Shown: positions 38,322-47,249 of the stretch, in pieces
Layout: each line of letters begins with the position of its first letter
How positions within the stretch are numbered: position 1 is the first letter of the stretch
DNA from: an uncultured bacterium
GTDB taxonomy: Bacteria; Bacteroidota; Ignavibacteria; UBA10030; BY39
Direction: 5' to 3'
NCBI GenBank assembly: GCA_937967455.1
Contig: CALCJK010000011.1
Span: 62,001 to 126,000 of the forward strand
DNA length: 64,000 nt
Notes under the pieces: model-generated
Databases searched by the model: none
What the model saw: only the letters and a program-made list of their open reading frames with translations
Told to the model about the DNA's origin: nothing
Program-made: the position numbers and the translations under genes

Positions 38322-39923
38322 TTGATTATGAAAAAATTTTACAAAATTAGTTTAACAATCTTTTTAATCATTGTAACGACGACTTTATTATTCTCCCAGT
38401 CATTAGGTGATTACCGTTCTAATGGAAGTGGTAACTGGAGCAACACTGGTATCTGGCAAAGATACAATGGCACGACCTGGGTTAGCGCTTCAACTCCACC
38501 AACAGGTTCAGAAACTATTACAATACGTAGTGGTGATTCTATTTATATCAATGCGGTTGTTAACCTAACAGGTATTCTTAAAAATGAGGGTAAACTTGGT
38601 GGTACTAGCAGCTTAACAGTAAAATCGGGTGGTGTATACTCACATGATCAAAATAATGGATCGATTCCAGTTTGTACCTGGGAAGATGGATCTACTTGCC
38701 AGGTAACTGGTTATATAAGTGGTAGTAAGCCTAACAATTCAAATCAAAATTTTTATAATTTTATTTGGGATTGTTCTGGTCAGACATCAAATGTGGATGT
38801 TGCCTGGTATTACAATACAATAAATGGTGATATTACTATTAAAAATACTGGAACAGCTCGTCTTCAAATGACAAGTCCTGGAGCAGGTACACCAAATACA
38901 ATAGAAATTAAAGGTAACATCTATGTGTTGGGTGGTCAATTTTCTTCGAATGGTTCAAGCAGCCCAGCAGAAATTACTGTAAATACTTATGGAAATATTA
39001 TTGTTTTGGGAGATCCAGGTAATCTTGCAAGTGTCAATTTCTCGATAAGTAGAGGCTCAGGTCCAAATGTTACTTGGAATTTGTTTGGCGATTCACTTGT
39101 CATTGAAAATGCAACAACTCAAAATTCAGGCGGAGCAAAGTGCAAATTTGTTTTCTCTAAAGCTGGTGATCAATTTTTAAGAATTCAAAATGTAGCTTAT
39201 AGTACTTCAAGTGCTGCTATAAGTTTTGATGTTGCATCTGGTTCAATTCTTCATCTTGGTAGCACGCAGCTTACAGGATCATCTACAAGTAATACTGGTA
39301 GTTTTCGTGTATTGAGTGGTGCAACTATTTATTCTACACATCCAGGGGGAATTAATGGCAATATACAATGTACAGGTGAGACCGGTGGTGGTAATTACTT
39401 TGCAACTGATGCTAGTTATGGCTTCAATGGTACAGAAAATCAGGTTACGGGAATGATGATGCCTGATGTAGTTGAAAATTTGATTATTGATAATCCAACT
39501 ATCGTCGCACTTTCAAAACCCACAACAATTAATGGAGTTTTAAGATTAAAAGCTGGTGTGTTTGATAATACAATACCTTTCACTTTGGGACCAAACGGCT
39601 CAATTTCTTATGAAGGTGGTAGTTTGTTAGTTTCTGTTGATGAAAATTTAGATATACCCAATTCTTTTTATGTTTATCAAAATTATCCCAATCCATTTAA
39701 TCCTGTAACAAAGATTAAATTCCAGTTACCAAATGAATCTTATGTATCAGTAAAAATATTTGATCTGTTGGGTAAAGAAATTTCTACACTATTTGAAGGT
39801 AAAAGACCTGCTGGTTTCCATGAAATATCTTTTGATGGTTCAAATTTAAGTTCAGGAATTTATTCTTACAAAATTCAAACTGAAAAGAATATTGTTGTAA
39901 AGCAAATGATTTTACTTAAATGA
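38322..39923 (+). CDS. G8-like domain protein with T9SS type A sorting domain
   Basis: Signal peptide; SGNWSNTGIWQRYNG...SGDSIYINA resembles G8; C-terminal NYPNPFNPVTKIKFQLP...VKIFDLLGKEI...SSGIYSYKI...KQMILLK. Confidence 0.82.
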   Translation: MIMKKFYKISLTIFLIIVTTTLLFSQSLGDYRSNGSGNWSNTGIWQRYNGTTWVSASTPPTGSETITIRSGDSIYINAVVNLTGILKNEGKLGGTSSLTVKSGGVYSHDQNNGSIPVCTWEDGSTCQVTGYISGSKPNNSNQNFYNFIWDCSGQTSNVDVAWYYNTINGDITIKNTGTARLQMTSPGAGTPNTIEIKGNIYVLGGQFSSNGSSSPAEITVNTYGNIIVLGDPGNLASVNFSISRGSGPNVTWNLFGDSLVIENATTQNSGGAKCKFVFSKAGDQFLRIQNVAYSTSSAAISFDVASGSILHLGSTQLTGSSTSNTGSFRVLSGATIYSTHPGGINGNIQCTGETGGGNYFATDASYGFNGTENQVTGMMMPDVVENLIIDNPTIVALSKPTTINGVLRLKAGVFDNTIPFTLGPNGSISYEGGSLLVSVDENLDIPNSFYVYQNYPNPFNPVTKIKFQLPNESYVSVKIFDLLGKEISTLFEGKRPAGFHEISFDGSNLSSGIYSYKIQTEKNIVVKQMILLK

Positions 39924-39977
39924 GATTTATAAATTCTAAAATATCCAACTTGAGTACTAACGATTTCATAAATCCTC

Positions 39978-40041
39978 AGTGCTCCGATGACTTCTCTAAT
40001 AGACCCTCCTTTGGTTACTTGCTTGTTTTTATCGGAGCACT
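39978..40041 (+). terminator. Long-loop hairpin followed by T-rich tract (terminator or attenuator candidate)
   Basis: Perfect 11-bp inverted repeat AGTGCTCCGAT (39978-39988) / ATCGGAGCACT (40031-40041), 42-nt loop, then TTTATTTTA. Confidence 0.5.
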
Positions 40042-40060
40042 TTTATTTTAAGTTAAAGAG

Positions 40061-41257
40061 ATGAAGCTTTATATTAAAATATTGCAGGTGTTTATAATGA
40101 TTTCTGTTGGCTGTGCCCAGCAAATTACGAAATTTTCAGACACTCTACCCTGGTCGGTTAGAATTGCCAATTCATTTATTATGCGGCATCCTGATTTCGC
40201 AGCATACGATTCACTGCATCCGAATATGAAGTGGAATTATGAACAGGGGTTTATTTTATATGCATTATATCAAACTTATCTACAAACTAAGGATAAGAAA
40301 TACTTAAATTTCATAATTGGAAATCTTGATAAGTATATAAAAGATAATGGTGAGATTGCAACATATAATTTAGAGGAATATAATATTGATAATATTTTAC
40401 CTGGAAGAGTTGTTCTAGAACTTTACCAGCTTACTGGACAGAATAAATACAGGCTTGCTGCTGATAAACTCAGAACACAATTAAGACAACATCCTAGAAC
40501 AAATGAAGGTGGATTTTGGCATAAAAAAATATATCCCTACCAAATGTGGTTGGATGGGCTTTATATGGCACAACCGTTTAGTGCAAAATATGCTCTGATG
40601 TTTGATGAAACTGAAATGTTTGAAGATATTGCAAATCAATTTTTATTTATCGCAAGACATACTTTTGATGAGAAAACCGGTCTATATTACCATGGATGGG
40701 ATGAGAGCCGACAACAGTTATGGGCAAATTCGGAAACTGGCTGTTCACCAAACTTTTGGTCAAGGTCAATAGGCTGGTTTATGATGGCATTAATTGATGT
40801 GTTGGATTATTTTCCTGAAACTTATAAAAAGCGGTCAGAACTTGTTAAGATTTTTTCTGATCTTTCAGAATCAATACTAAATTACAGAGATGAAAAATCT
40901 GGTTTATGGTATCAGGTGACAGACCAAATATCTAAGGAAGGTAATTATCTTGAAGCTTCAAGTTCCTGTATGTTTGGGTATTCATTTGCAAAAGGAGCAA
41001 ACAAAGGTTATTTAGATAAGAAATTTTTTAATATAGCGGAAGATGTGTTTAATTGTGTTATAAAAGAATTTGTTAGAATAGATGATAATGGATTTGTAGA
41101 TTTATATGGTACATGTAAAAGTGCTGGTTTGGGTGGTAAGCCTTATAGAGATGGAAGTTTTGAATATTACATTAGCGAGCCTATACGTATAAATGATATG
41201 AAGGGCATTGGAGCGCTAATATTGTTTTCTCTGGAGATTGAGAAAAATAAAAATTAA
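40061..41257 (+). CDS. Glycoside hydrolase family 105 (unsaturated rhamnogalacturonyl hydrolase), probable lipoprotein
   Basis: Lipobox-like MISVGC; (alpha/alpha)6 features WLDGLYMAQPF, WANSETGCSPNFWSRSIGWFMMALIDVLDYFP, SSSCMFGYSFAKG. Confidence 0.88.
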   Translation: MKLYIKILQVFIMISVGCAQQITKFSDTLPWSVRIANSFIMRHPDFAAYDSLHPNMKWNYEQGFILYALYQTYLQTKDKKYLNFIIGNLDKYIKDNGEIATYNLEEYNIDNILPGRVVLELYQLTGQNKYRLAADKLRTQLRQHPRTNEGGFWHKKIYPYQMWLDGLYMAQPFSAKYALMFDETEMFEDIANQFLFIARHTFDEKTGLYYHGWDESRQQLWANSETGCSPNFWSRSIGWFMMALIDVLDYFPETYKKRSELVKIFSDLSESILNYRDEKSGLWYQVTDQISKEGNYLEASSSCMFGYSFAKGANKGYLDKKFFNIAEDVFNCVIKEFVRIDDNGFVDLYGTCKSAGLGGKPYRDGSFEYYISEPIRINDMKGIGALILFSLEIEKNKN

Positions 41258-41273
41258 GATAGGAATATTTTCT

Positions 41274-42374
41274 ATGAAAAGAAGAAATAGGATAACACTT
41301 GAAGATATTGCAAAAAAGTTGGGTGTATCACGCGTAACTGTATCAAAGGTTTTACGTGGACATACTGACATTTCTGCTGAAATGACACAGAAGGTTAAAA
41401 AAGTTGTGGCTGAGATGGGTTATACTCCTAATATCTTTGCGCGTAGTTTATCAGCAAGAAGATCTAATATGATTGGTCTGATTGTGCCAAAAATCGCACA
41501 TTATTTTTTTAGTGCTGTTATTGAAGCAGTTTATGAAGCTGCATTACAAAGAAAATATGAAACAATATTAACTGTTTCTCAGGAAAATCCTGATATTGAA
41601 TGGAAACATCTTCAGGCTTTAGCAGCAATGCGTGTTGATGGTATTATTATATCTGTTACTCAGAAAACTGATGATATTGAAAGATTTAAGTGGATAAGAA
41701 AAATGGGTATCCCACTGGTCTTTGTGGATAGAAAACCTGAAAAACCTATCTCAGGATTTGGGAGCGTTGTAACCGACGATCATAATGGTGCATTTCAGGC
41801 AGTTGAACATGCTATTAAAATAGGTTATCGAAAATTAGGCCTAATTGGTGGAAATAAGAAAATTAATATTGGAAGAAATAGAATCAGTGGTTTTGAAGAT
41901 GCATTGAAAGAATACCGTATATCGATAAACAAAAATTGGATTATTACTGGTGGTTACGGAAAAGATGATGGTTACAACGGTTTTAAGCAATTGTATGAGA
42001 GTGGATCTGTACCAGAGTTTATTCTGGCAATTACTTATCCTGTTGCACTGGGTATACTTGAAGCGGCGAAAGATTTCGGAGTTCGAGTTCCAGAGGATGT
42101 AGATCTGATTTGCTTTGGAGATAGTGATGTTGGAAGATTTTTATCTCCAGCATTAAGTGCTGTTCGTCAACCCACTCGTGAACTCGGAATTAGAGCAGTC
42201 GATATTTTATTTGAAGATATTGAAGAAAAAGCAATCACAAGAGAACATCATGTAATTTTACCAGCTCAACTTGTGATTCGAGAAACATGTACAGTGAAAA
42301 GAGCAAAGGGTATAGAAAATTTAAAAGCAAAAGATGTTAAAGAGCTTGAAGATACAAAATTAATTACAAAATAA
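41274..42374 (+). CDS. LacI family transcriptional regulator
   Basis: ITLEDIAKKLGVSRVTVSKVLRGHTDIS HTH; MIGLIVPKI periplasmic-binding fold. Start chosen at internal ATG 41274. Confidence 0.95.
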   Translation: MKRRNRITLEDIAKKLGVSRVTVSKVLRGHTDISAEMTQKVKKVVAEMGYTPNIFARSLSARRSNMIGLIVPKIAHYFFSAVIEAVYEAALQRKYETILTVSQENPDIEWKHLQALAAMRVDGIIISVTQKTDDIERFKWIRKMGIPLVFVDRKPEKPISGFGSVVTDDHNGAFQAVEHAIKIGYRKLGLIGGNKKINIGRNRISGFEDALKEYRISINKNWIITGGYGKDDGYNGFKQLYESGSVPEFILAITYPVALGILEAAKDFGVRVPEDVDLICFGDSDVGRFLSPALSAVRQPTRELGIRAVDILFEDIEEKAITREHHVILPAQLVIRETCTVKRAKGIENLKAKDVKELEDTKLITK

Positions 42375-42390
42375 TTAAAGGAGTAAAACT

Positions 42391-45300
42391 ATGAAAAATT
42401 TAATTTTTATTATCTTGTTTACCTTTTTGGTTACTCAAATTGCTTTCTCGCAGGGCGTTTTTAATAGTAACCAATCTGGTAACTGGAATGTTACTAGTAC
42501 CTGGACTTTAGTTTCTGGTAGCGATAGTGATGGTATACCTGATTCAGATGATGATGCTACAATTCTTAATGGTCATACTGTTTCATTAGTGGCATCTGCA
42601 AGTATTAAAAATTTAACAATTAATAATGGTGGTTCGTTAATAGGTCCAAATACTGGGACTACAATATATTATCTAAGGATATATGGAACAAGCTTGGTTA
42701 ACAATGGTACATTAGGTGGTTCACCTGCGGGAACAAGATTAGGTTTAGAACCCGCAAACTCAGGTGGTACAGTAACAATTTCTGGTTCAGGCATTTGTGA
42801 ATTGTCTCAAATTAGACCTTATACTGGTGTATCAGGTATGAATATTGTAATTGACCAGGATATGTATATAAACAGATCATGGAGTCGGGGACTTGGGTTA
42901 ACTGCTTATAGGGACAATTATAAGAGTAATACTCTTACAATTAATGCAGGTAAAACTGTAACTCTTGATTCGACGGCTGATTTTCATTTAGGATCGACTA
43001 GTTCTGCAGTAAAAGGAGCTAATATAACATACGATATCAATGGAACATTGATAACAAACCCAGGCGAGAGGTTTATCTTAATACCTTTTGATTCTTCTAC
43101 ACACACTTTAACAGTAAATGTAAATGGAACTCTTGATTTAAGTGGTAAGGTTTTTGGTTACCGTGTAACTCAATCAGAAGTTGGTTCTGTGTTAATAAAT
43201 GTTAATACAGGTGGAGTTGTAAAAGTTACCGGTACTCCTACTACGGCTGAACTTGATCTGAGAGATGTAATTGTTACTTTAAATGGTACAGGATACATTG
43301 ATGTAGCCGATTGGAATCTACAATATAATCCTACTAATTATATTAGAACATTAGGTAGCGGTGGATTAAAACGGACAGTTGGGACTACAAATGTTATATT
43401 TCCTGTTGGAACACCAACTTCTTATAATCCTGTCACTTTTAATAACTCAGGAACAATTGATAAATTTTTAGTCAAAGTTAAATCAACTTTTGATAATCCA
43501 CTTGTAGATCCAAATAAAGTTGTTAACAGGCAATGGTCAATAGCTGAAGATACACCAGGTGGAAGTAGTGGTACACTTTCACTCCAATGGAATTCAGCAG
43601 AAGAGGCTTCAGGTTTTAACCGTAATGTTGATTTGATTATATCCAGGTATACAGGAACTAACTGGGAATCAAAGGGTGCTGCATTGAGTGGTTCAGATCC
43701 TTATATTGCAACAGCGACAAATTTTACAACTTTTTCTGACTTCATAGTCGAAAGTCGACCAACAAGCAGTTTTCACCTTAGCACAAGTTCAATAATTTTT
43801 GGTAATGTTGAAATTGGTACGTCTAAGAAAGAAAGCGTTTATGTAAAAAATATTGGTACATCAAGTCTAAATATATCTTCTGTTACTTCTGATAATGATC
43901 GTTTTACAGTTGAACCAACAAATGCAACAGTTCCTGTTGGTGATAGTGTTAAATTTAGAGTTACATTTTTCCCTAATTCCCTTGGCGAGCAAAATGGTAC
44001 AATTACATTTGTACACGACGGTGGTGAATCACCGCATTTACTTTCAGTATCAGGGACAGGTGTAGTTGCAGCACCATTATTCAGTGCAAGTCCAGATAAT
44101 TTAGACTTTGGCACAATTGCAGTTGGACGTTCAAAAACAGATAGTTTGAAGGTGAAGAACCTCGGCGGTTCAAACTTAATAATTGATTCAATAAAATCAT
44201 TTAGCGCAGATTTTTCAGTTTTACCATCTACACCAGTTTCTATTTTACCCGGCGACTCGCTAATATTTTATGTTAATTTCAGCCCAACATCACAAGGTAC
44301 GCAATCGGGAAATTTAAGTTTTTATAATAATTCACCAACATCACCCAATACCGTTGGATTAATAGGTTCTGCTTTAACAATATATACCAGGTTGAGTAAC
44401 GGAACCGGTGGTGGTAACTGGTCAAGCACATCTACCTGGCAGGGTGGAGAGTTACCTTCAGTGGTTGATAGTGTAGTTATATTAGGTTCTGATTCTGTTT
44501 ACCTATTGTCAGATGTTACTATAGGTGGTCTTTACATTTATCCGAATGCTAAATTAGGACTTGAGGACACTTTGAAAATAACTTCTGGAACAGTTTATGG
44601 AAAAATTAGAACTGGTGGTACAGCAAGCGCAATTATTCCTAGCAGCAATCTTAAATTTATGAATGGATCAATATATGTCCATGGTTTAAGTTCTGGAAGT
44701 ATTCCTGTTTCTGTTTGGGAAGATGGTTCAACCTGTGAGGTAACTGGATATACATCGGGATCTAAACCCGCAAATCTGAATCAAAATTTCTATAATTTTA
44801 ATTGGAAATGTCCTGCCCAATCTGCAACTGTAGATCTTAGCTGGTTCAATAATACAATCAGAGGTAATGTTACAATTGTCAATCCACCTGGAATTAGAAC
44901 TCAAATGACCTCACCAGGTGCTGGTTCTCCAAATACTATTACCATTTTGGGTAATATATATGTTCAATCTGGACATTTTACTTCAAACGGTTCGTCTAGC
45001 TCAGCTAATATTACAGTAAATACTTATGGTGATATTATTGTCACAGGTGATCCAAGTAATGTTGCAAATACTAATTTCTCGATAAGCAGAGGAAGTGGAC
45101 CTATTGTTAACTGGAATTTATTCGGAGATTTAATAATTTCCGATGCAACTACACAAAATTCATCAAATACTGCAGGTGGTGCAATATTTTATTTTTCAAA
45201 ATCTGGTACACAGAACCTAACATTTAATAATGTTATAGTTACAGGCCCGGTTAATTTTACAGTTACAAGTGGTTCAACAGTTGATCTTGGAACTAGTGTA

Positions 45301-47223
45301 ATAGCTGGTTCCGGTAGTTTCATTGTAAATTCAAATAGTGGTATAATTACAAGTCATCCTTCTGGAATAAATGGAAACATAACCTGTACTGGCACAGGAA
45401 CCGGAGCAACACCTGGCGGAAATTCATTTAGTACAGAAGCAAATTATACTTTTAACGGAACTTCTGATCAAGTCACTGGTTCATATTTACCTTCTTCAGT
45501 TAATAATTTGATAATTGATAATCCTGCAAATGTCACGTTAACATCAAATGTAATTATCAATGGAACCTTATCAGTTTTAAATGGTGATTTACTCACAGTT
45601 GATAAGTCAGTTACTTTAGGTCCTGATGGCATACTTGCAGAAACCGATGGGAACACAGTTATCGGAAAAGTAATCACTACAAGAAATGTTGTTCAAGGTG
45701 TTAATAATACCTTTGGTGGAATTGGTATTGAAATTAATGCTTCAGGTGGGTCACTAGGTTCTACATATGTTGAAAGGATTACAGGTGTTCCTCAAACTGG
45801 AAATGGAAAATATTCAATCTTGCGCTACTTCAATATTAATCCAACTATAAATACTGGTTTAAATGCAACATTTGTGTTCAAATATGACAATTCAGAATTA
45901 AATGGGCAAAATGCTAATACACTCCAATTGTTTAAATCAGTTGATGATGGATTAACATGGATGAACATGAATGGTACACCAAATTCAGCGGAGAACAAAA
46001 TTACACTAAATGGTGTAGGTAGTTTTTCAAGATGGACTGCTGCAGATGAAAATAACATAATAGGTGAAGTTCCGTTTACATTTAGTGTTAATTCTGGTTG
46101 GAATATGGTTTCTGTTCCGATAAAAGTTGAAGATTATCGTAAGATTGTTTTATTCCCGAACTCAATATCTAATGCATTTGCTTTTGACAATGGCTATATC
46201 CAAAAAGATATATTAGAAAATGGAAAGGGTTACTGGTTAAAATTCCCAACCGGTGGTGATGCTGCAATATTTGGCACTATGATATTCTATGACAGCGTTG
46301 ATGTAAATGCAGGGTGGAATATGATAGGTTCGATTTCTGTCCCAATCAGTAAAAATGATGTTGTACCTAGTATCGGTGTTAATATTATTTCACATTTTTA
46401 TGGTTATCAGGCTGGTTACATTCCTGTGGATAGTTTGAATCCGGGCAAAGCTTACTGGGTAAAAGTTAATGCACCAGGGAGATTGTATTTCACTACATCT
46501 GGATTTTCAAAATCAATTGGAGCTACTCGAGATTTTGAAGAACTTAACTCAATAACATTTACTGATGCTGCTGGAAATTCTCAGACGTTATATTTTGGGA
46601 ATAATGCGTTAAGTAAATTACCGAGCGAGTTTTTTGAACTACCTCCTTCAACTCCTGATGGAATATTTGATGTAAGATTTACTTCCCAAAGAATTGCGGA
46701 GTTACATCCAGAAGCAATTACAAATATGCATATCTATCCAATCACTCTTGCATCAGCTGTTAATCCTATTACTGTTACTTGGCAGATTAAGAACAAAGGA
46801 GAATACGGATATTCGTTATTTGATGGAAGCAAGGATGTCCCGTTAAAAAATTCTGGTAGCGTTAAAATTAATGTTATTAATGATGGTAAATTAATTTTAA
46901 AATTACATCCTGCAAACATTATTCCAAAGGAGTACTTACTTGGGAAAAATTATCCTAATCCATTCAATCCATCAACTTCATTCAATGTAGAGATTCCAGT
47001 TGAATCTAATATTTCTGTAAAAGTTTATAACCTTCTCGGACAGCAAGTTGCGGATTTAGCATCTGGAATTTATGAAGCTGGTACCTATACTTTTACCTGG
47101 AATGGGTTATCAGATACAAAAGAGCAATTAAGTAGTGGTATATACTTTTATAAGATGGAAGCAAAATCACTAAAAGATAGCAGAAGTTTCACATCTGTTC
47201 AAAAAATGATTTTAATGAAATAA
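42391..47223 (+). CDS. Giant surface protein: two G8-like regions, two choice-of-anchor D/ASH-type repeats, duplicated module, T9SS sorting domain
   Basis: SGNWNVTSTW and GGGNWSSTSTW; paired IIFGNVEIGTSKKESVYVKNIGTSSL / LDFGTIAVGRSKTDSLKVKNLGGSNL; C-terminal NYPNPFNPSTSFNVEIP...SSGIYFYKMEA...QKMILMK. Confidence 0.85.
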   Translation: MKNLIFIILFTFLVTQIAFSQGVFNSNQSGNWNVTSTWTLVSGSDSDGIPDSDDDATILNGHTVSLVASASIKNLTINNGGSLIGPNTGTTIYYLRIYGTSLVNNGTLGGSPAGTRLGLEPANSGGTVTISGSGICELSQIRPYTGVSGMNIVIDQDMYINRSWSRGLGLTAYRDNYKSNTLTINAGKTVTLDSTADFHLGSTSSAVKGANITYDINGTLITNPGERFILIPFDSSTHTLTVNVNGTLDLSGKVFGYRVTQSEVGSVLINVNTGGVVKVTGTPTTAELDLRDVIVTLNGTGYIDVADWNLQYNPTNYIRTLGSGGLKRTVGTTNVIFPVGTPTSYNPVTFNNSGTIDKFLVKVKSTFDNPLVDPNKVVNRQWSIAEDTPGGSSGTLSLQWNSAEEASGFNRNVDLIISRYTGTNWESKGAALSGSDPYIATATNFTTFSDFIVESRPTSSFHLSTSSIIFGNVEIGTSKKESVYVKNIGTSSLNISSVTSDNDRFTVEPTNATVPVGDSVKFRVTFFPNSLGEQNGTITFVHDGGESPHLLSVSGTGVVAAPLFSASPDNLDFGTIAVGRSKTDSLKVKNLGGSNLIIDSIKSFSADFSVLPSTPVSILPGDSLIFYVNFSPTSQGTQSGNLSFYNNSPTSPNTVGLIGSALTIYTRLSNGTGGGNWSSTSTWQGGELPSVVDSVVILGSDSVYLLSDVTIGGLYIYPNAKLGLEDTLKITSGTVYGKIRTGGTASAIIPSSNLKFMNGSIYVHGLSSGSIPVSVWEDGSTCEVTGYTSGSKPANLNQNFYNFNWKCPAQSATVDLSWFNNTIRGNVTIVNPPGIRTQMTSPGAGSPNTITILGNIYVQSGHFTSNGSSSSANITVNTYGDIIVTGDPSNVANTNFSISRGSGPIVNWNLFGDLIISDATTQNSSNTAGGAIFYFSKSGTQNLTFNNVIVTGPVNFTVTSGSTVDLGTSVIAGSGSFIVNSNSGIITSHPSGINGNITCTGTGTGATPGGNSFSTEANYTFNGTSDQVTGSYLPSSVNNLIIDNPANVTLTSNVIINGTLSVLNGDLLTVDKSVTLGPDGILAETDGNTVIGKVITTRNVVQGVNNTFGGIGIEINASGGSLGSTYVERITGVPQTGNGKYSILRYFNINPTINTGLNATFVFKYDNSELNGQNANTLQLFKSVDDGLTWMNMNGTPNSAENKITLNGVGSFSRWTAADENNIIGEVPFTFSVNSGWNMVSVPIKVEDYRKIVLFPNSISNAFAFDNGYIQKDILENGKGYWLKFPTGGDAAIFGTMIFYDSVDVNAGWNMIGSISVPISKNDVVPSIGVNIISHFYGYQAGYIPVDSLNPGKAYWVKVNAPGRLYFTTSGFSKSIGATRDFEELNSITFTDAAGNSQTLYFGNNALSKLPSEFFELPPSTPDGIFDVRFTSQRIAELHPEAITNMHIYPITLASAVNPITVTWQIKNKGEYGYSLFDGSKDVPLKNSGSVKINVINDGKLILKLHPANIIPKEYLLGKNYPNPFNPSTSFNVEIPVESNISVKVYNLLGQQVADLASGIYEAGTYTFTWNGLSDTKEQLSSGIYFYKMEAKSLKDSRSFTSVQKMILMK

Positions 47224-47249
47224 GTTTTAAGAAAGGTCGGGACACTGAA

